Origin: Hydrogenophilaceae bacterium
Lineage (GTDB): Bacteria; Pseudomonadota; Gammaproteobacteria; Burkholderiales; Thiobacillaceae
NCBI GenBank assembly: GCA_024709485.1
Contig: JANJWO010000009.1
Location: 34,850-98,849, forward strand
Reading direction: 5' to 3'
Length of the DNA: 64,000 nt
Shown: piece by piece, positions 41,709-51,102 of the stretch
How positions within the stretch are numbered: the first letter of the stretch is position 1
How the letters are laid out: every line of letters starts with the position of its first letter
Program-made: the position numbers and the translations under genes
Notes under the pieces: model-generated
The model's input: the letters and a program-made list of their open reading frames with translations, nothing else
Databases searched by the model: none
Told to the model about the DNA's origin: nothing

Positions 41709-42200
41709 ATGAAAAAGATCGCGACCCTGGCCTTGATCGGCCTCACGCTTTCCGTCACCCCCGCCCTGAGCGACGCATCCGGCGCCGAATCCGGGAAACC
41801 GGCGCCAGACAAAACCACGGCAAAGGATGCGCGCCAGGAAACCGGCGACGCGGCCGAGGCCATCAAGAATTACTCGATCGAAAAACGCGACGAAGCCGCC
41901 CAGAAGGCCAGGCAAGCGCTGGACGAGCTGGATGCCCGCATCAACTCGCTGGAGACGCAGATCGACAAGGACTGGGACAAGATGAGCAAGTCCGCGCGCG
42001 AACAGGCCCGAAAATCCATGAAAGCGCTGCATAGGCAGCGCATCAAGGCCGCCGAGTGGTACGGCAGCCTGCAAAGCAGCACGGCCAATGCCTGGGAGCA
42101 CACGAAGAAAGGCTTTTCCGAGGCCTATCGGGATTTGAAGAACGCCTGGGAAAAAGCCGAGCGCGAATATCGGGAAAAAGAGCGGAGTCAGAAGCAGTAA
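41709..42200 (+). CDS. Periplasmic helical protein
   Basis: 163 residues from ATG 41709, AAAGGAA upstream; an earlier ATG at 41631 lies before this and lacks a ribosome site. Signal peptide (MKKIATLALIGLTLSVTPALS), then highly charged helices rich in Lys, Glu, Arg and Ala (EAIKNYSIEKRDEAAQKARQ to AEREYREKERSQ), probably coiled coil. No family recognised. Confidence 0.7.
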   Translation: MKKIATLALIGLTLSVTPALSDASGAESGKPAPDKTTAKDARQETGDAAEAIKNYSIEKRDEAAQKARQALDELDARINSLETQIDKDWDKMSKSAREQARKSMKALHRQRIKAAEWYGSLQSSTANAWEHTKKGFSEAYRDLKNAWEKAEREYREKERSQKQ

Positions 42201-42227
42201 GGCCCGCGTCCAGCGCCGCCCCGCGCG

Positions 42228-42899
42228 TCAAAACTCCCAGGCAAAACCCGCCTGGCCGAATCCGCGACCGTTGCCGCGCCCGATCGCGGCGGACAGCTTG
42301 AGTCCGTCGAGGATCTCATAGCGCAAGCCCACGGCCTTGTCCGGGCCGGACTGCTCCTCGCCAAAAATTTCCGCCGTGAGCTGCAGCCCTTGCGCCAGCG
42401 GGAATTCGTAGCCCGCGCCCCAGGTGCGCAATGTTTCCCCGTCGCCCGGCACTTTCACGTGCGTGGCGCCCGCATTGAGATGCAGCACCTGCTGGTTCGC
42501 GAACCGATAGGTCGCCAGGCCAACCAGCGCGGACGCATGTTCGATTTCCCCCTCGACCCGGGTTCGCGCATAGCTCAGGCTCGCGCCCAGCGACCAGCCC
42601 AGTTCGTTCTGCCAGGGCACCCATTTCGCGCCGATGGCCGCGCCTTCCAGGGTGATGTCAGGATCGACGCTGGTCTCGCGGTCATGCGCGTAGCTGATGC
42701 CGAGCTCCAGATTTTCGACCGGCCCATAACCGAGCGCCAGACTGCCGCCCCTCAACTCGTCATCCCGGTGCCAGACGCCCTCTATCTTCATGCCGCCCTT
42801 GCCCAGGGTGCCCGCGTCATCGACGCTCATGGGCGCTTCCGCACAGGCTGTGGAGGCGGCCAGCGCGCCGACAAAAAACAGCGAAATCCTCTTCTTCAT
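42228..42899 (-). CDS. Outer-membrane beta-barrel-type protein
   Basis: 223 residues from ATG 42899 with GGAG seven bases upstream. Signal peptide (ISLFFVGALAASTACA), then repeated amphipathic strands alternating aromatic and polar residues (GGSLALGYGPVENLELGISY, LGWSLGASLSYARTRV, LQLTAEIFGEE) and a C-terminal FAWEF ending in Phe, the BAM signal. Likely an outer-membrane barrel of unknown cargo. Confidence 0.78.
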   Translation of the reverse strand: MKKRISLFFVGALAASTACAEAPMSVDDAGTLGKGGMKIEGVWHRDDELRGGSLALGYGPVENLELGISYAHDRETSVDPDITLEGAAIGAKWVPWQNELGWSLGASLSYARTRVEGEIEHASALVGLATYRFANQQVLHLNAGATHVKVPGDGETLRTWGAGYEFPLAQGLQLTAEIFGEEQSGPDKAVGLRYEILDGLKLSAAIGRGNGRGFGQAGFAWEF

Positions 42900-43003
42900 T
42901 TTGTCTCCAAGATTCTCAAGCCAACGATATTCGGCACGCCGCCTTAGCGCAACCAAGTTGCATATGATAAAGGCCCAAAGCATGGCTGGAAAGAATTAAA
43001 AAC

Positions 43004-43050
43004 CGATGGCGCCGATAAGGCTTCGCTATGTCCCCTGATGGGCGCCATCG
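43004..43050. repeat. Inverted repeat in the 290-base gap before tRNA-Val
   Basis: CGATGGCGCC (43004-43013) and GGCGCCATCG (43041-43050) are perfect 10-bp arms around a 27-base loop. The gap 42900-43190 holds no convincing gene; this hairpin is its only clear feature. Confidence 0.6.
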
Positions 43051-43190
43051 CTGCGCGGCCCCTTGCCGGGGCGCACCCTGCCTCAGAGCGGGGCGATGCC
43101 GGATTGGTTCCTGAAGGGCCACAAGCGCCGGCGCATGGGCGCCAAAGCCGCGCCAGCGCGAATAATACCCTGGACAGGTCGAAAGAATCT

Positions 43191-43265
43191 TGGTGGGCAG
43201 TACTGGGATCGAACCAGTGACCCCTGCCGTGTGAAGGCAGTGCTCTACCGCTGAGCTAACTGCCC
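43191..43265 (-). tRNA. tRNA-Val (CAC anticodon)
   Basis: 75 bases including encoded CCA. Acceptor GGGCAGT/ACTGCCC, D-arm AGCTCAGCGGTAGAGC, anticodon stem CTGCC-TTCACAC-GGCAG giving anticodon CAC (reads GTG), T-arm ACTGG-TTCGATC-CCAGT. All stems pair. Confidence 0.96.
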
Positions 43266-43381
43266 AAGATTAGAAGCGGTCCGAACGGACGGGGCGAATT
43301 TAACCACAAGGCCGCCCTTACGGTCAAACTCTTATACGTGCTTTGGCGTAAAATGGCGGGTTTTCGGCAGTCCGCATTCCC

Positions 43382-44785
43382 ATGGTCAGAACCCGCTTCG
43401 CTCCCTCGCCCACCGGCTACCTGCACATCGGCGGCGCGCGCACCGCGCTGTTTTCCTGGGCCTATGCCCGCCACCACGGCGGCCAGTTCATTCTGCGCAT
43501 CGAGGACACCGACATCGAGCGCTCCACCCCCGAGGCGGTGCAGGCCATCCTCGACGGCATGCAGTGGCTGGGGCTGGAACACGACGAAGGCCCGTTCTAC
43601 CAGACCCACCGCTTCATGCGCTACAAGGAAGTCATCGAGCAACTGCTGGCCAGCGGCCATGCCTACCACTGCTACTGCAGCAGCGAAGAGCTCGACGCCA
43701 TGCGCGAGGCGCAGCGCGCGCGCGGCGAAAAACCGCGCTACGACGGGCGCTGGCGCCCCGAGCCGGGCAAGACCCTGCCGGTGCCGCCGTCCGGCGTGCA
43801 GCCGGTGGTGCGCTTCAAGAACCCCCTCACCGGCAGCGTGGCCTGGAAGGATCTGGTCAAGGGCGTGATCGAAATCTCCAACACCGAACTCGACGATCTG
43901 GTCATCGCCCGCGCCGACGGCACCCCCACCTACAACTTCTGCGTGGTGGTCGACGACTGGGACATGAAGATCACCCACGTCATCCGCGGCGACGACCACG
44001 TCAACAACACCCCGCGCCAGATCAACATCCTCAAGGCCCTGGGCGCCGAGGTGCCGCAGTACGCGCACCTGTCCATGATCCTGGGCGACGACGGGACGAA
44101 ATTGTCCAAGCGCCACGGTGCGGTGTCGGTGATGCAGTACCACGAGGACGGCTACCTGCCCGAGGCCGTCATCAACTACCTGGCGCGGCTGGGCTGGTCG
44201 CACGGCGACGACGAGATCTTCTCGCGCGAGCAGTTCATCCAGTGGTTCGACCTCGACCACATCACCGCCTCCTCGGCCCAGTTCAACACCGAGAAGCTGC
44301 GCTGGATCAATCAGCACTACATCAAGCAGGCCAGCGACGCCGAGCTGGTCGCCGACCTGCGCGTGCGCATGGCGAAGCGCGGCCTCGACATCGACCAGGG
44401 CCCGGATGCCTTGAAAGTGGTGGCGCTGGTGAAGGAGCGCGCGGCGACGCTGAACGACCTGGCCGACGAAGCCATGCTGTTCTACCAGGACCTCGCGCCC
44501 AGCGCCGACCTCTTGTCGCAGCACGTGACCGAGGAAAACCTCGCCGCCCTGCACGCGCTGAAGGACCGCCTCGGCAACAGCGACTGGACCCGCGAAGCCC
44601 TGGGCGCCCTGGTCAAGGACGTGGCCAAGGAATTCGGCCTCAAGATGCCCAAGCTCGCCATGCCGGTGCGCGTGCTGGTCACCGGCGAACCGCAGACCCC
44701 CTCCATCGACGCCACCCTGGAACTCTTGGGCCGCGAACGCGTACTGGCCAGGCTGGAAGAACACCTGCCGCAGCCGGGGATGTAA
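43382..44785 (+). CDS. gltX: Glutamyl-tRNA synthetase
   Basis: 467 residues. HIGH motif as [10 protein letters not shown] (His15), KLSKR (residues 240-244) and the class I Rossmann core. Charges tRNA-Glu (and is needed for tetrapyrrole synthesis). GltX here is full length. It is followed by tRNA-Thr. Confidence 0.96.
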   Translation: MVRTRFAPSPTGYLHIGGARTALFSWAYARHHGGQFILRIEDTDIERSTPEAVQAILDGMQWLGLEHDEGPFYQTHRFMRYKEVIEQLLASGHAYHCYCSSEELDAMREAQRARGEKPRYDGRWRPEPGKTLPVPPSGVQPVVRFKNPLTGSVAWKDLVKGVIEISNTELDDLVIARADGTPTYNFCVVVDDWDMKITHVIRGDDHVNNTPRQINILKALGAEVPQYAHLSMILGDDGTKLSKRHGAVSVMQYHEDGYLPEAVINYLARLGWSHGDDEIFSREQFIQWFDLDHITASSAQFNTEKLRWINQHYIKQASDAELVADLRVRMAKRGLDIDQGPDALKVVALVKERAATLNDLADEAMLFYQDLAPSADLLSQHVTEENLAALHALKDRLGNSDWTREALGALVKDVAKEFGLKMPKLAMPVRVLVTGEPQTPSIDATLELLGRERVLARLEEHLPQPGM

Positions 44786-44832
44786 TTTCCAGCGGGGAAA
44801 ACTCGCGCGCTTCAAGGTATAATGCCGCTCGC

Positions 44833-44908
44833 GCCGGCATAGCTCAGTTGGTAGAGCAGCGCATTCGTAATGCGAAGGTCGGGGGTTCGACTCCTCTTGC
44901 CGGCACCA
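44833..44908 (+). tRNA. tRNA-Thr (CGT anticodon)
   Basis: 76 bases with encoded CCA. Acceptor GCCGGCA/TGCCGGC, D-arm AGCTCAGTTGGTAGAGC, anticodon region CGCATTCGTAATGCG giving CGT (reads ACG), T-loop GGTTCGACTCC. Close to E. coli thrW in form. Confidence 0.96.
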
Positions 44909-44913
44909 ATATG

Positions 44914-44951
44914 AAGCAAAAAGGCAACCCAAACGGGTTGCCTTTTTGCTT
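44914..44951. terminator. Terminator after tRNA-Thr
   Basis: Perfect 17-bp stem, AAGCAAAAAGGCAACCC facing GGGTTGCCTTTTTGCTT, loop AAAC. The A-run on the left and T-run on the right permit termination in both directions. It ends the gltX/tRNA-Thr unit. Confidence 0.92.
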
Positions 44952-45115
44952 TGCGGGCGGGCACCAAGGCGTAAATGCCTCTATTTGGCCGGCCATGGCC
45001 GTACCGTGCCCCAGCCTGCGGGCTTGGCGCATCTGCCCCTCAGAATCGCCACGCGGGTATTCGCGTTTCATCCCCTTCCCGGTATCCTTTAGCTGCCCCA
45101 ACCGACTGTAAAACC

Positions 45116-45592
45116 ATGTTCTCCACGGAAACCTGGGAACTCGCCAGTTACATCGTCACCGTCGTCGGCCTGCCGCTCGCCATCGGCGTGTTCCTGTACG
45201 AGCAGCGCAAGGAGCGCGAGAACGAGGACGAAGAAGCGTATCAGCTCTTGTCCGACGCCTACACCGACTTTCTCAAGCTGGTGCTGGACAACCCCGACCT
45301 GCAGTTGCGCACGCGCACGCACATCGCCAATCTCAGCGCCGACCAGCGCGAGCGCATGATGGTGCTGTACGAAATCCTCATCGCGCTGTTCGAGCGCGCC
45401 TACCTGCTCGCCTACGAGGAAGACATGCCGGACAAGAAGCGCCGCCGCTGGCTGTCGTGGGAAGACTACATGCGCGAATGGTGCGGGCGCGAGGATTTCA
45501 GGAACGCCCTGTCCGTGCTGCTGCACGGCGAGGACCCGGATTTCAGCCGCTACATCAGCCGGCTGGCCCAAGAAGAGCAAGCCAGGCCATGA
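45116..45592 (+). CDS. Small membrane-anchored protein of unknown function
   Basis: 158 residues from ATG 45116. One N-terminal hydrophobic helix (LASYIVTVVGLPLAIGVFLY), then a soluble acidic/basic helical part (LLSDAYTDFLKLVLDNPDLQL, MMVLYEILIALFERAYLLAYEED, WEDYMREWCGREDFRNAL). Its stop overlaps the start of the DUF2237 gene (ATGA). Conserved style but no known role. Confidence 0.7.
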   Translation: MFSTETWELASYIVTVVGLPLAIGVFLYEQRKERENEDEEAYQLLSDAYTDFLKLVLDNPDLQLRTRTHIANLSADQRERMMVLYEILIALFERAYLLAYEEDMPDKKRRRWLSWEDYMREWCGREDFRNALSVLLHGEDPDFSRYISRLAQEEQARP

Positions 45593-45978
45593 GCGACAAC
45601 GCCCCCCTTGACCCCTCTTTGAACGTGCTGGGCGAGGCACTGCAGGTGTGCGGCGTCCAGCCCCTGACCGGCTTCTACCGCGACGGCAGTTGCAACACCG
45701 GGCCGCAGGACATCGGCCTGCACGGCGTGTGCGTGGTGGCGGACGAGGCCTTTCTGGCCTTTTCCAGCTATACCGGCAACGACTTGTCCACGCCGATGCC
45801 GGAATACGGCTTTCCCGGCGTCCAGCCCGGCGACCGCTGGTGCCTGTGCGCCAGCCGCTGGCAGCAGGCGCTGGATGCCGGCTATGCGCCCAAGGTGGTG
45901 CTGGGCGCCACCCACCAGACTTCGCTGAAGGTCGTCGCGCTGCAAGACCTGAAGGCGCATGCCATCGATCTCAACTGA
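45589..45978 (+). CDS. DUF2237 protein
   Basis: 129 residues; NVLGEALQVCGVQPLTGFYRDGSCNTGPQDIGLHGVC and FLAFSSYTGNDLSTPMPEYGFPGVQPGDRWCLCASRW are the DUF2237 signatures. Small cytosolic family of unknown function. Coupled to the membrane-anchored gene upstream by a four-base overlap. Confidence 0.92.
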   Translation: MSDNAPLDPSLNVLGEALQVCGVQPLTGFYRDGSCNTGPQDIGLHGVCVVADEAFLAFSSYTGNDLSTPMPEYGFPGVQPGDRWCLCASRWQQALDAGYAPKVVLGATHQTSLKVVALQDLKAHAIDLN

Positions 45979-45995
45979 CCCCCTCTAGCGCCGCG

Positions 45996-46778
45996 ATGAG
46001 AACCCTGCTGTTTGTCCTCTTTGCCCTGTGGGCGGGCCTGGCACACGCCTATTGCCCGGCACGCACCCTGGGCACGGCCGACGAGGTCAGGGCCGACCAG
46101 GATTCGCTCCTGATTCTGACCCACGCCAGCACCCGCTACGATGCCCGCCTGGCCACCAAATCAGGCGTCGACCAGGCGACGCAATTCGCCCGACGCCATG
46201 GCATCCCCATGGTCTACCTGCAGGATGACGCCGCCGAGGCGGATTACTTCACCGAGGACTGCGCGCCGGAATACTGGCTCCAATCCGCCAGCGGCGAGCT
46301 GGGCTTCGAGGTGCAATCCTCGCATGTCTACGTGGCCGGCGGCCACCTCGAACAATGCCTGTTGACCACGGTAAGCGAGGTGATGGCCTCCTGGGCGGGG
46401 CAGGAGAAGCGCGACCTTTCGCTGACCTATCTGATGGACGCGATCTATTCCAGCGGCGAACTGGTGAAAGACAGCGACGATTACTACCCGGATTACAGCA
46501 GGTTCATGCGCGTCCTCAATTACGGACGCGCCGAAGACGCGCCCTGGCCGAAAATCACTCTGTTGGAAACCGCCGGCCTCATCCGCCAAGAGGACCGCAT
46601 GGCCGATTACCTCAAGCGGGCGCTGCCGGATTTCGCTTCCGGCTTCTCGCGGGGCTACCGGGTGGAGCTGTATCTCAACGACGACGAGGTCGCCGTGCTG
46701 CAGGATCCGCCGCTGTGGGAGTCGCCGGTGCTGCAGATCCGCTTCGTGGATTCCGCGCTCAGGCTCGATTCGCTCTAG
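45996..46778 (+). CDS. Secreted protein of unknown function
   Basis: 260 residues from ATG 45996. Signal peptide (TLLFVLFALWAGLAHA), then a thioredoxin-like looking alpha/beta part (LLILTHASTRYDARL, IPMVYLQDDAAEADYF) with cysteines YCPAR, EDCAPEY, EQCLL. The four last bases overlap the convergent cytochrome c gene. No family identified with confidence. Confidence 0.6.
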   Translation: MRTLLFVLFALWAGLAHAYCPARTLGTADEVRADQDSLLILTHASTRYDARLATKSGVDQATQFARRHGIPMVYLQDDAAEADYFTEDCAPEYWLQSASGELGFEVQSSHVYVAGGHLEQCLLTTVSEVMASWAGQEKRDLSLTYLMDAIYSSGELVKDSDDYYPDYSRFMRVLNYGRAEDAPWPKITLLETAGLIRQEDRMADYLKRALPDFASGFSRGYRVELYLNDDEVAVLQDPPLWESPVLQIRFVDSALRLDSL

Positions 46779-47278
46779 CTGGCATTCAATGCCGCAGCGC
46801 GCATTTCGATCTCGATCCAGTGCCTGAACATCTCCGGCGACCATAGCGACTTGATGTAGACCACCACGTCATCGATCTCGGCCTCGGTGAGCTTGCCCTG
46901 CCACGCCGGCATGTCGCCGACGTCCGGCGGGCTGCCTTCCTTGATGCGCTTTTTCAGTTCCGCCGTGGGGTGATGCCAGGCATGCGCGCTGTCGTCCAGC
47001 GGCGGCGGCGGATACATGCCGTTGGCGCGCTTCACCCGCCAGTCGCCGGGCTGACCTCTGCCCTCCGCGCCATGACATTCCAGGCAGTGCTTCTCGTACA
47101 CCAGGCGGCCGCGTTCGATCTGCTCGGGCTTGAGCCAGATGTCCGGCATGACGGCGGCCTGCCGCACTGGTGCCGAAGCCGATGCCGTCGCATCCGTCGA
47201 GCGCTCGGCCGGCTTGCCGCAGGCGGCAATTGCCAGCCCCAGCAAGGCAAGCCAGAGGGCGCCCTGTTTCTTTTTCAT
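46775..47278 (-). CDS. Monohaem cytochrome c lipoprotein
   Basis: 167 residues. Lipobox IAAC (Cys20), Ala/Ser/Thr linker, CLECH haem motif, HHPTAELKKRI and MPAWQGKLTEAEIDDVVVYIKSLW with the Met ligand and final helix. A cytochrome c of the cbb3-oxidase CcoP-like/c-type carrier style, membrane-anchored in the periplasm. Divergent from the DsrC-like gene by 90 bases. Confidence 0.9.
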   Translation of the reverse strand: MKKKQGALWLALLGLAIAACGKPAERSTDATASASAPVRQAAVMPDIWLKPEQIERGRLVYEKHCLECHGAEGRGQPGDWRVKRANGMYPPPPLDDSAHAWHHPTAELKKRIKEGSPPDVGDMPAWQGKLTEAEIDDVVVYIKSLWSPEMFRHWIEIEMRAAALNAS

Positions 47279-47368
47279 GCTCGATCACCTCGCGACACGA
47301 ATACGTCCGAACAGCGCCAAACGCAGTGTGCTATATCCATAAACATACGCATGACAAGGAGCCAGGCC

Positions 47369-47686
47369 ATGAGCACAGCCAAGCTGTCATCGCCCCTGTT
47401 CGACGCCACCGGTTTTCTGATCGACGCCAGCACCTGGAACGAAACACTCGCGAGCGAGATCGCCGAACTCGACGGCATCGGTTCGCTGACCGAAGCGCAC
47501 TGGACAGTCATCCGCCACCTGCGGCACAGCTGGCTGGACTGTCGCAGCCTTCCCGCCGTTTCGCACACCTGCCACCTCGCCGGCATGGGTCCGCAGTGCC
47601 TGGAAGAACTGTTCCACGGCCCGCGCGAGGCCTGGCGCGTGGCGGGCCTGCCCGACCCGGGCGAGGAAGCCCGCGCCTATATGTAA
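47369..47686 (+). CDS. DsrC/TusE-family protein lacking the active cysteines (RspA-like)
   Basis: 105 residues from ATG 47369 with AGGAG eight bases upstream. FDATGFLIDASTWNETLASEIAE, LTEAHWTVIRHLR and REAWRVAGLPDP match the DsrC/TusE fold. DsrC/TusE use a cysteine near the C-terminus (and DsrC a second ten residues before it); here the second-to-last position is Tyr and the K-Q-A-C-K-I-A-G position is Trp89, so both are lost. Cysteines at 58, 68 and 77 are elsewhere. Cysteine-less members have been called RspA and linked to regulation rather than sulfur transfer. Confidence 0.85.
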   Translation: MSTAKLSSPLFDATGFLIDASTWNETLASEIAELDGIGSLTEAHWTVIRHLRHSWLDCRSLPAVSHTCHLAGMGPQCLEELFHGPREAWRVAGLPDPGEEARAYM

Positions 47687-48988
47687 TTACTCGACGCCGA
47701 CGAACGCCACCAGGCTGTGCTTGCCGCCCGGTTGCACGGTGATTTCATCCGGGCTGGCGTTGACGGTTTCCACGCACAGCATGTCCTTGTATTCGCCGGC
47801 CGCCATGTCGGCGAAGCCTTTTTCCTTTTCGCGCCACGGGTTCCACACCACGCTCGACTGGCTGCCCGACTTGGCCACGCGAATGGTGCGGCCGAACACC
47901 GGGTCCTCGATCAGGCAGTCGGCGGCGGTGTTGATGTAGACGCGGTCGGTTTCCTCGGCAAACGTCACCGGGCCTTGCTGGGTGAATTGCCGGAAGTCGC
48001 GGGTCTTGTCGAGATAGGCCGTGCCGTCGAGGCCGTGCACCTTGGTTTGTTCGATGTCGCCGACGCGAAAATAGGTATGCAGGCCGTCGGTGATGGTGAA
48101 AGGCACATTGCCGGTGTTGCGCGTGAGCAGTTCCATTTTCAGCGCGGCGCCGACGGTGACGATGAGCTCGAGGTCGAAGGCATGCTCCCAGATTGCGCGG
48201 GTGGATTCGTCGTCCTTGATGCCGAGCCTGAGCACCACGGTATCGGCCAGATCGACCTTGGCCTCGCGCACTTCCCACATGCGCGCGCGCACGAAGCCGT
48301 GCACGCCCTTGTCGCCAAGCTGGCCGAACCAGGGGAAGCATACCGGCACGCCGCCGCGCACGCCCTTGCCGGGCTGATAGAGCGCAGCCTTCGACACCCA
48401 GAGCACCGGCTTGTGGCCGTTGGGCTGCCATTCCAGCACCTGGCCGCCCTGCACCGCCACGCGCGCCATGGCGTCGGGCGTGGTGATCTCGGCCACCGGC
48501 ATGCCGGGGCCGCTGTCCTGGAAGCGCAGCCGGCCGGGAATGGCAAAGCGGCTGTTCAAGGTTTCGCTGAAATTGTCCAAGGTCTTCTCCATGCGTACGT
48601 GAGGAATGTTGGCGTCGGGGAACGCCCCGCCCACCTGAATGAAACCGTATTTTGAATAGAAGCCGGCCGCCTGCGTCTGGGCATTGAGGAAGACTTTTCC
48701 CTTGCGCAGCCTGTCCGCCTCCATGAGCAGGGTCTTGATGATCAGCCGTCCGACGCCCCTGCCCCGATGCTTTTCAAGCACCGCCATGCGGCCGATGTGG
48801 CCGTCGGCCAGCATGCGCCCGCAGCCGATGGGCGCCTCGCCCTCGGTCACCAGCACGTGCAGGGCGTGCGCGTCCTCGCCGTCCCATTCCAGCGCTTCTG
48901 GGACGCCCTGCTCTTCGATGAACACGGTGCGGCGAATGGCCGAGAGCGCATCTTGCGCCTCCGCCCAGTCGACTTTGTGGATTCTCAT
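47687..48988 (-). CDS. Fusion of a GNAT acetyltransferase and a D-hexose-6-phosphate mutarotase
   Basis: 433 residues in one frame from ATG 48988. Residues 1-137 are an ElaA-type GNAT domain (VFIEEQGVPEALEWDGEDA, MAVLEKHRGRGVGRLLI-like acetyl-CoA loop). Residues 145-433 are a YeaD-like mutarotase (aldose 1-epimerase fold) with KGVRGGVPVCFPWFG, DGLHTYFRVGD (catalytic His) and CVETVNASPDE (Glu). The two are separate genes in E. coli. The stop directly abuts that of the DsrC-like gene. Confidence 0.88.
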   Translation of the reverse strand: MRIHKVDWAEAQDALSAIRRTVFIEEQGVPEALEWDGEDAHALHVLVTEGEAPIGCGRMLADGHIGRMAVLEKHRGRGVGRLIIKTLLMEADRLRKGKVFLNAQTQAAGFYSKYGFIQVGGAFPDANIPHVRMEKTLDNFSETLNSRFAIPGRLRFQDSGPGMPVAEITTPDAMARVAVQGGQVLEWQPNGHKPVLWVSKAALYQPGKGVRGGVPVCFPWFGQLGDKGVHGFVRARMWEVREAKVDLADTVVLRLGIKDDESTRAIWEHAFDLELIVTVGAALKMELLTRNTGNVPFTITDGLHTYFRVGDIEQTKVHGLDGTAYLDKTRDFRQFTQQGPVTFAEETDRVYINTAADCLIEDPVFGRTIRVAKSGSQSSVVWNPWREKEKGFADMAAGEYKDMLCVETVNASPDEITVQPGGKHSLVAFVGVE

Positions 48989-49019
48989 GCCTGACTAAAT
49001 AAAATCAATCACCGGAAGC

Positions 49020-49072
49020 TTAAGGGAGGAAGGTCTTTTTTACTCCCTGGACCTCTCGCATCCTCCCTGTAA
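49020..49072. repeat. Inverted-repeat element E7 (AAGGGAGGAA type)
   Basis: TTAAGGGAGGA (49020-49030) faces TCCTCCCTGTAA (49061-49072), one-base insertion in the pairing. Shares TTAAGGGAGGAAGG with E1. Weakest member of the family; it lies between two minus-strand genes about 30 bases after the ABC exporter stop. Confidence 0.55.
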
Positions 49073-49102
49073 ATTCGCTTTTCGGTTGTTCAAGAATCCG
49101 GC

Positions 49103-50902
49103 TCAAACCGTCTCGGCCTGATCCTTCATCGCCTGCTGCTGCATCTCCCACATGTGCGCGTAATGCCCACGTCTCGCCAGCAGCGCCTCGTGGCGGCCGC
49201 GCTCGATGATGCGGCCGGCGTCCATGACCAGGATCTCGTCGGCGTCGATGATGGTGGACAGCCGATGCGCGATGGTGAGACTGGTGCGGTGCTTCATCAC
49301 CTCGCGCAACTCGGCCTGGATGATCTTCTCGGTCCTGGAGTCCAGCGCCGAAGTGGCCTCGTCCAGCACCAGGATGGACGGGTTCTTCAGCAGCGTGCGC
49401 GCGATCGCCACGCGCTGCTTCTCGCCGCCGGAGAGCTTGAGGCCGCGCTCGCCCACCACGGTGTCCCAGCCCTTGGGCAGCGACTCGATGAAATGCAGGA
49501 TGTGCGCGGCGCGCGCGGCCTCGACCACCTGCTCCCTGGTGGCATCGGGCTTGCCGTAGGCGATGTTGTAGTAGAGCGTGTCGTTGAACAGCACGGTGTC
49601 CTGCGGCACGATGCCGATGGCGGCGCGCAGCGACTCCTGCGTCACGTTGCGGATGTCCTGGCCGTCGATGCTGATGGCCCCGCCGGTGACGTCGTAAAAG
49701 CGGAACAGCAGGCGCACCACGGTGGACTTGCCCGAGCCCGAGGCGCCCACCACGGCAAGGGTGCGGCCGGCCGGGAGGTCGAAGCTCACGCCTTGCAGGA
49801 TGGGGCGCTCGGGATCATAGGCGAAGCTGACATTGTCGAAGCGCACCGCCCCGCCCGCCACGTTCAGGGGCGAGGCATCCGGCTGATCGCGCACTTCGAT
49901 GTTCTGGGTCAGCAGTTTGAACATGCGCTCGATGTCGGTGAGCGACTGCTTGATCTCGCGGTACATCACGCCGAGGAAGTTGAGCGGCAGGAAGATCTGC
50001 ACCAGGAAGGCGTTGATCATCACCAGGTCGCCCAGGGACAGCTGCCCGGACACCACGCCGGCGGAGGCGCGCCACAGGACGAGGGTCACGCCGGTGGCGA
50101 TGATGAAGGCCTGCACGATGTTGAGCAGCGACAGCGAGTTCTGGCTCTGCACCGCGGCTTCCTGCCAGCTTTCCATGCTGGCGTTGTAGCGCTCGGTCTC
50201 GAACTTCTCGTTGCCGAAGTATTTCACCGTTTCGTAGTTGATGAGGCTGTCCACCGCGCGCGTGGTGGCGACGGAATCCAGCTCGTTCATCTTGCGCCGG
50301 TACTTGGTGCGCCACTCGGTGATCGCGATGGTCATGCCCATGTAGATCACCACCACGCCCACGGTGATCAGCGCGAACACCCAGTCGAACTGCACCAGCA
50401 GGATGGCGCCCACCAGCAGGATCTCGATCAGCGTCGGCGCAATGCGAAACAGCAGATAGTTGATGATGGCCGAGATGCCCTGGCTGCCGCGCTCGACGTC
50501 GCGCGTGACGCCGCCGGTCTGCCGTTCCAGGTGGAAGCGCAGCGAAAGATTGTGCAGGTGCCGGAAAGTCTCGATGCTGATCTTGCGGATCATGCCCTGG
50601 GTGACCTTGGCGAAGATCATGTCCCTGAGGTCGGTGAACAGCGTGGTCGCCAGGCGCAGGAGGCCGTAGCCCACGATCAGCGCCGCCGGCAGGATCAGCA
50701 CCGCGTGCTTGGAAGTGTCCAGGCTGTCGACGATGTGCTTGAGCAGGATGGGCACGCCGATGGTGGCAAGCTTGGCCCCGATCAGGAACAGCACGGCAAA
50801 AATGAAGCGCCAGCGGTGCTCCCACAGGTAGGGCCCGAGATTCTTCAGGGTGCGCCAGTCGGCGGGTCCGGGGGGGGAGTTTTTCGCGGCGTGGTGTCTC
50901 AT
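49103..50902 (-). CDS. Atm1/HMT1-type ABC exporter (half transporter)
   Basis: 599 residues, membrane domain plus nucleotide-binding domain. Six membrane helices, then Walker [10 protein letters not shown], signature [16 protein letters not shown], Walker [13 protein letters not shown] and H-loop [37 protein letters not shown] is the Atm1/ABCB7/HMT1 class hallmark. Bacterial members export glutathione-linked metals or persulfides. Mature homodimer expected. Confidence 0.92.
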   Translation of the reverse strand: MRHHAAKNSPPGPADWRTLKNLGPYLWEHRWRFIFAVLFLIGAKLATIGVPILLKHIVDSLDTSKHAVLILPAALIVGYGLLRLATTLFTDLRDMIFAKVTQGMIRKISIETFRHLHNLSLRFHLERQTGGVTRDVERGSQGISAIINYLLFRIAPTLIEILLVGAILLVQFDWVFALITVGVVVIYMGMTIAITEWRTKYRRKMNELDSVATTRAVDSLINYETVKYFGNEKFETERYNASMESWQEAAVQSQNSLSLLNIVQAFIIATGVTLVLWRASAGVVSGQLSLGDLVMINAFLVQIFLPLNFLGVMYREIKQSLTDIERMFKLLTQNIEVRDQPDASPLNVAGGAVRFDNVSFAYDPERPILQGVSFDLPAGRTLAVVGASGSGKSTVVRLLFRFYDVTGGAISIDGQDIRNVTQESLRAAIGIVPQDTVLFNDTLYYNIAYGKPDATREQVVEAARAAHILHFIESLPKGWDTVVGERGLKLSGGEKQRVAIARTLLKNPSILVLDEATSALDSRTEKIIQAELREVMKHRTSLTIAHRLSTIIDADEILVMDAGRIIERGRHEALLARRGHYAHMWEMQQQAMKDQAETV

Positions 50903-51037
50903 GGCATTTCTGGTCTGACTGCTAGGCCGATTCTACCCCGCCGCGCGGCTCGGATTCACGCCGCCGGCTTTTGACCAGGCCGGTCCGGCGCAGCCGGCGC
51001 CACGTCCGCGGCGCCCTCTTTTTGTTTCAAAAACCGC

Positions 51038-51065
51038 TTGCATTGTTAATGAGAATGATTATCAT
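51038..51065 (+). promoter_or_regulatory. Fur-box promoter of the iron-uptake operon
   Basis: TTGCAT (51038-51043) and TATCAT (51060-51065) are -35 and -10 candidates 16 bases apart. Overlapping the -10, TGAGAATGATTATCA (51050-51064) differs at one base from the 7-1-7 Fur consensus TGATAATNATTATCA. Iron-loaded Fur would block this promoter. Confidence 0.85.
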
Positions 51066-51102
51066 AGCTCTTATCAACAACACGTTCAGCCGGAGCAAAG
51101 CC

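Noticed and set aside
49154..50974. 606-codon plus-strand frame opposite the Atm1-type exporter
   Set aside because: Shadow frame without domain signatures.
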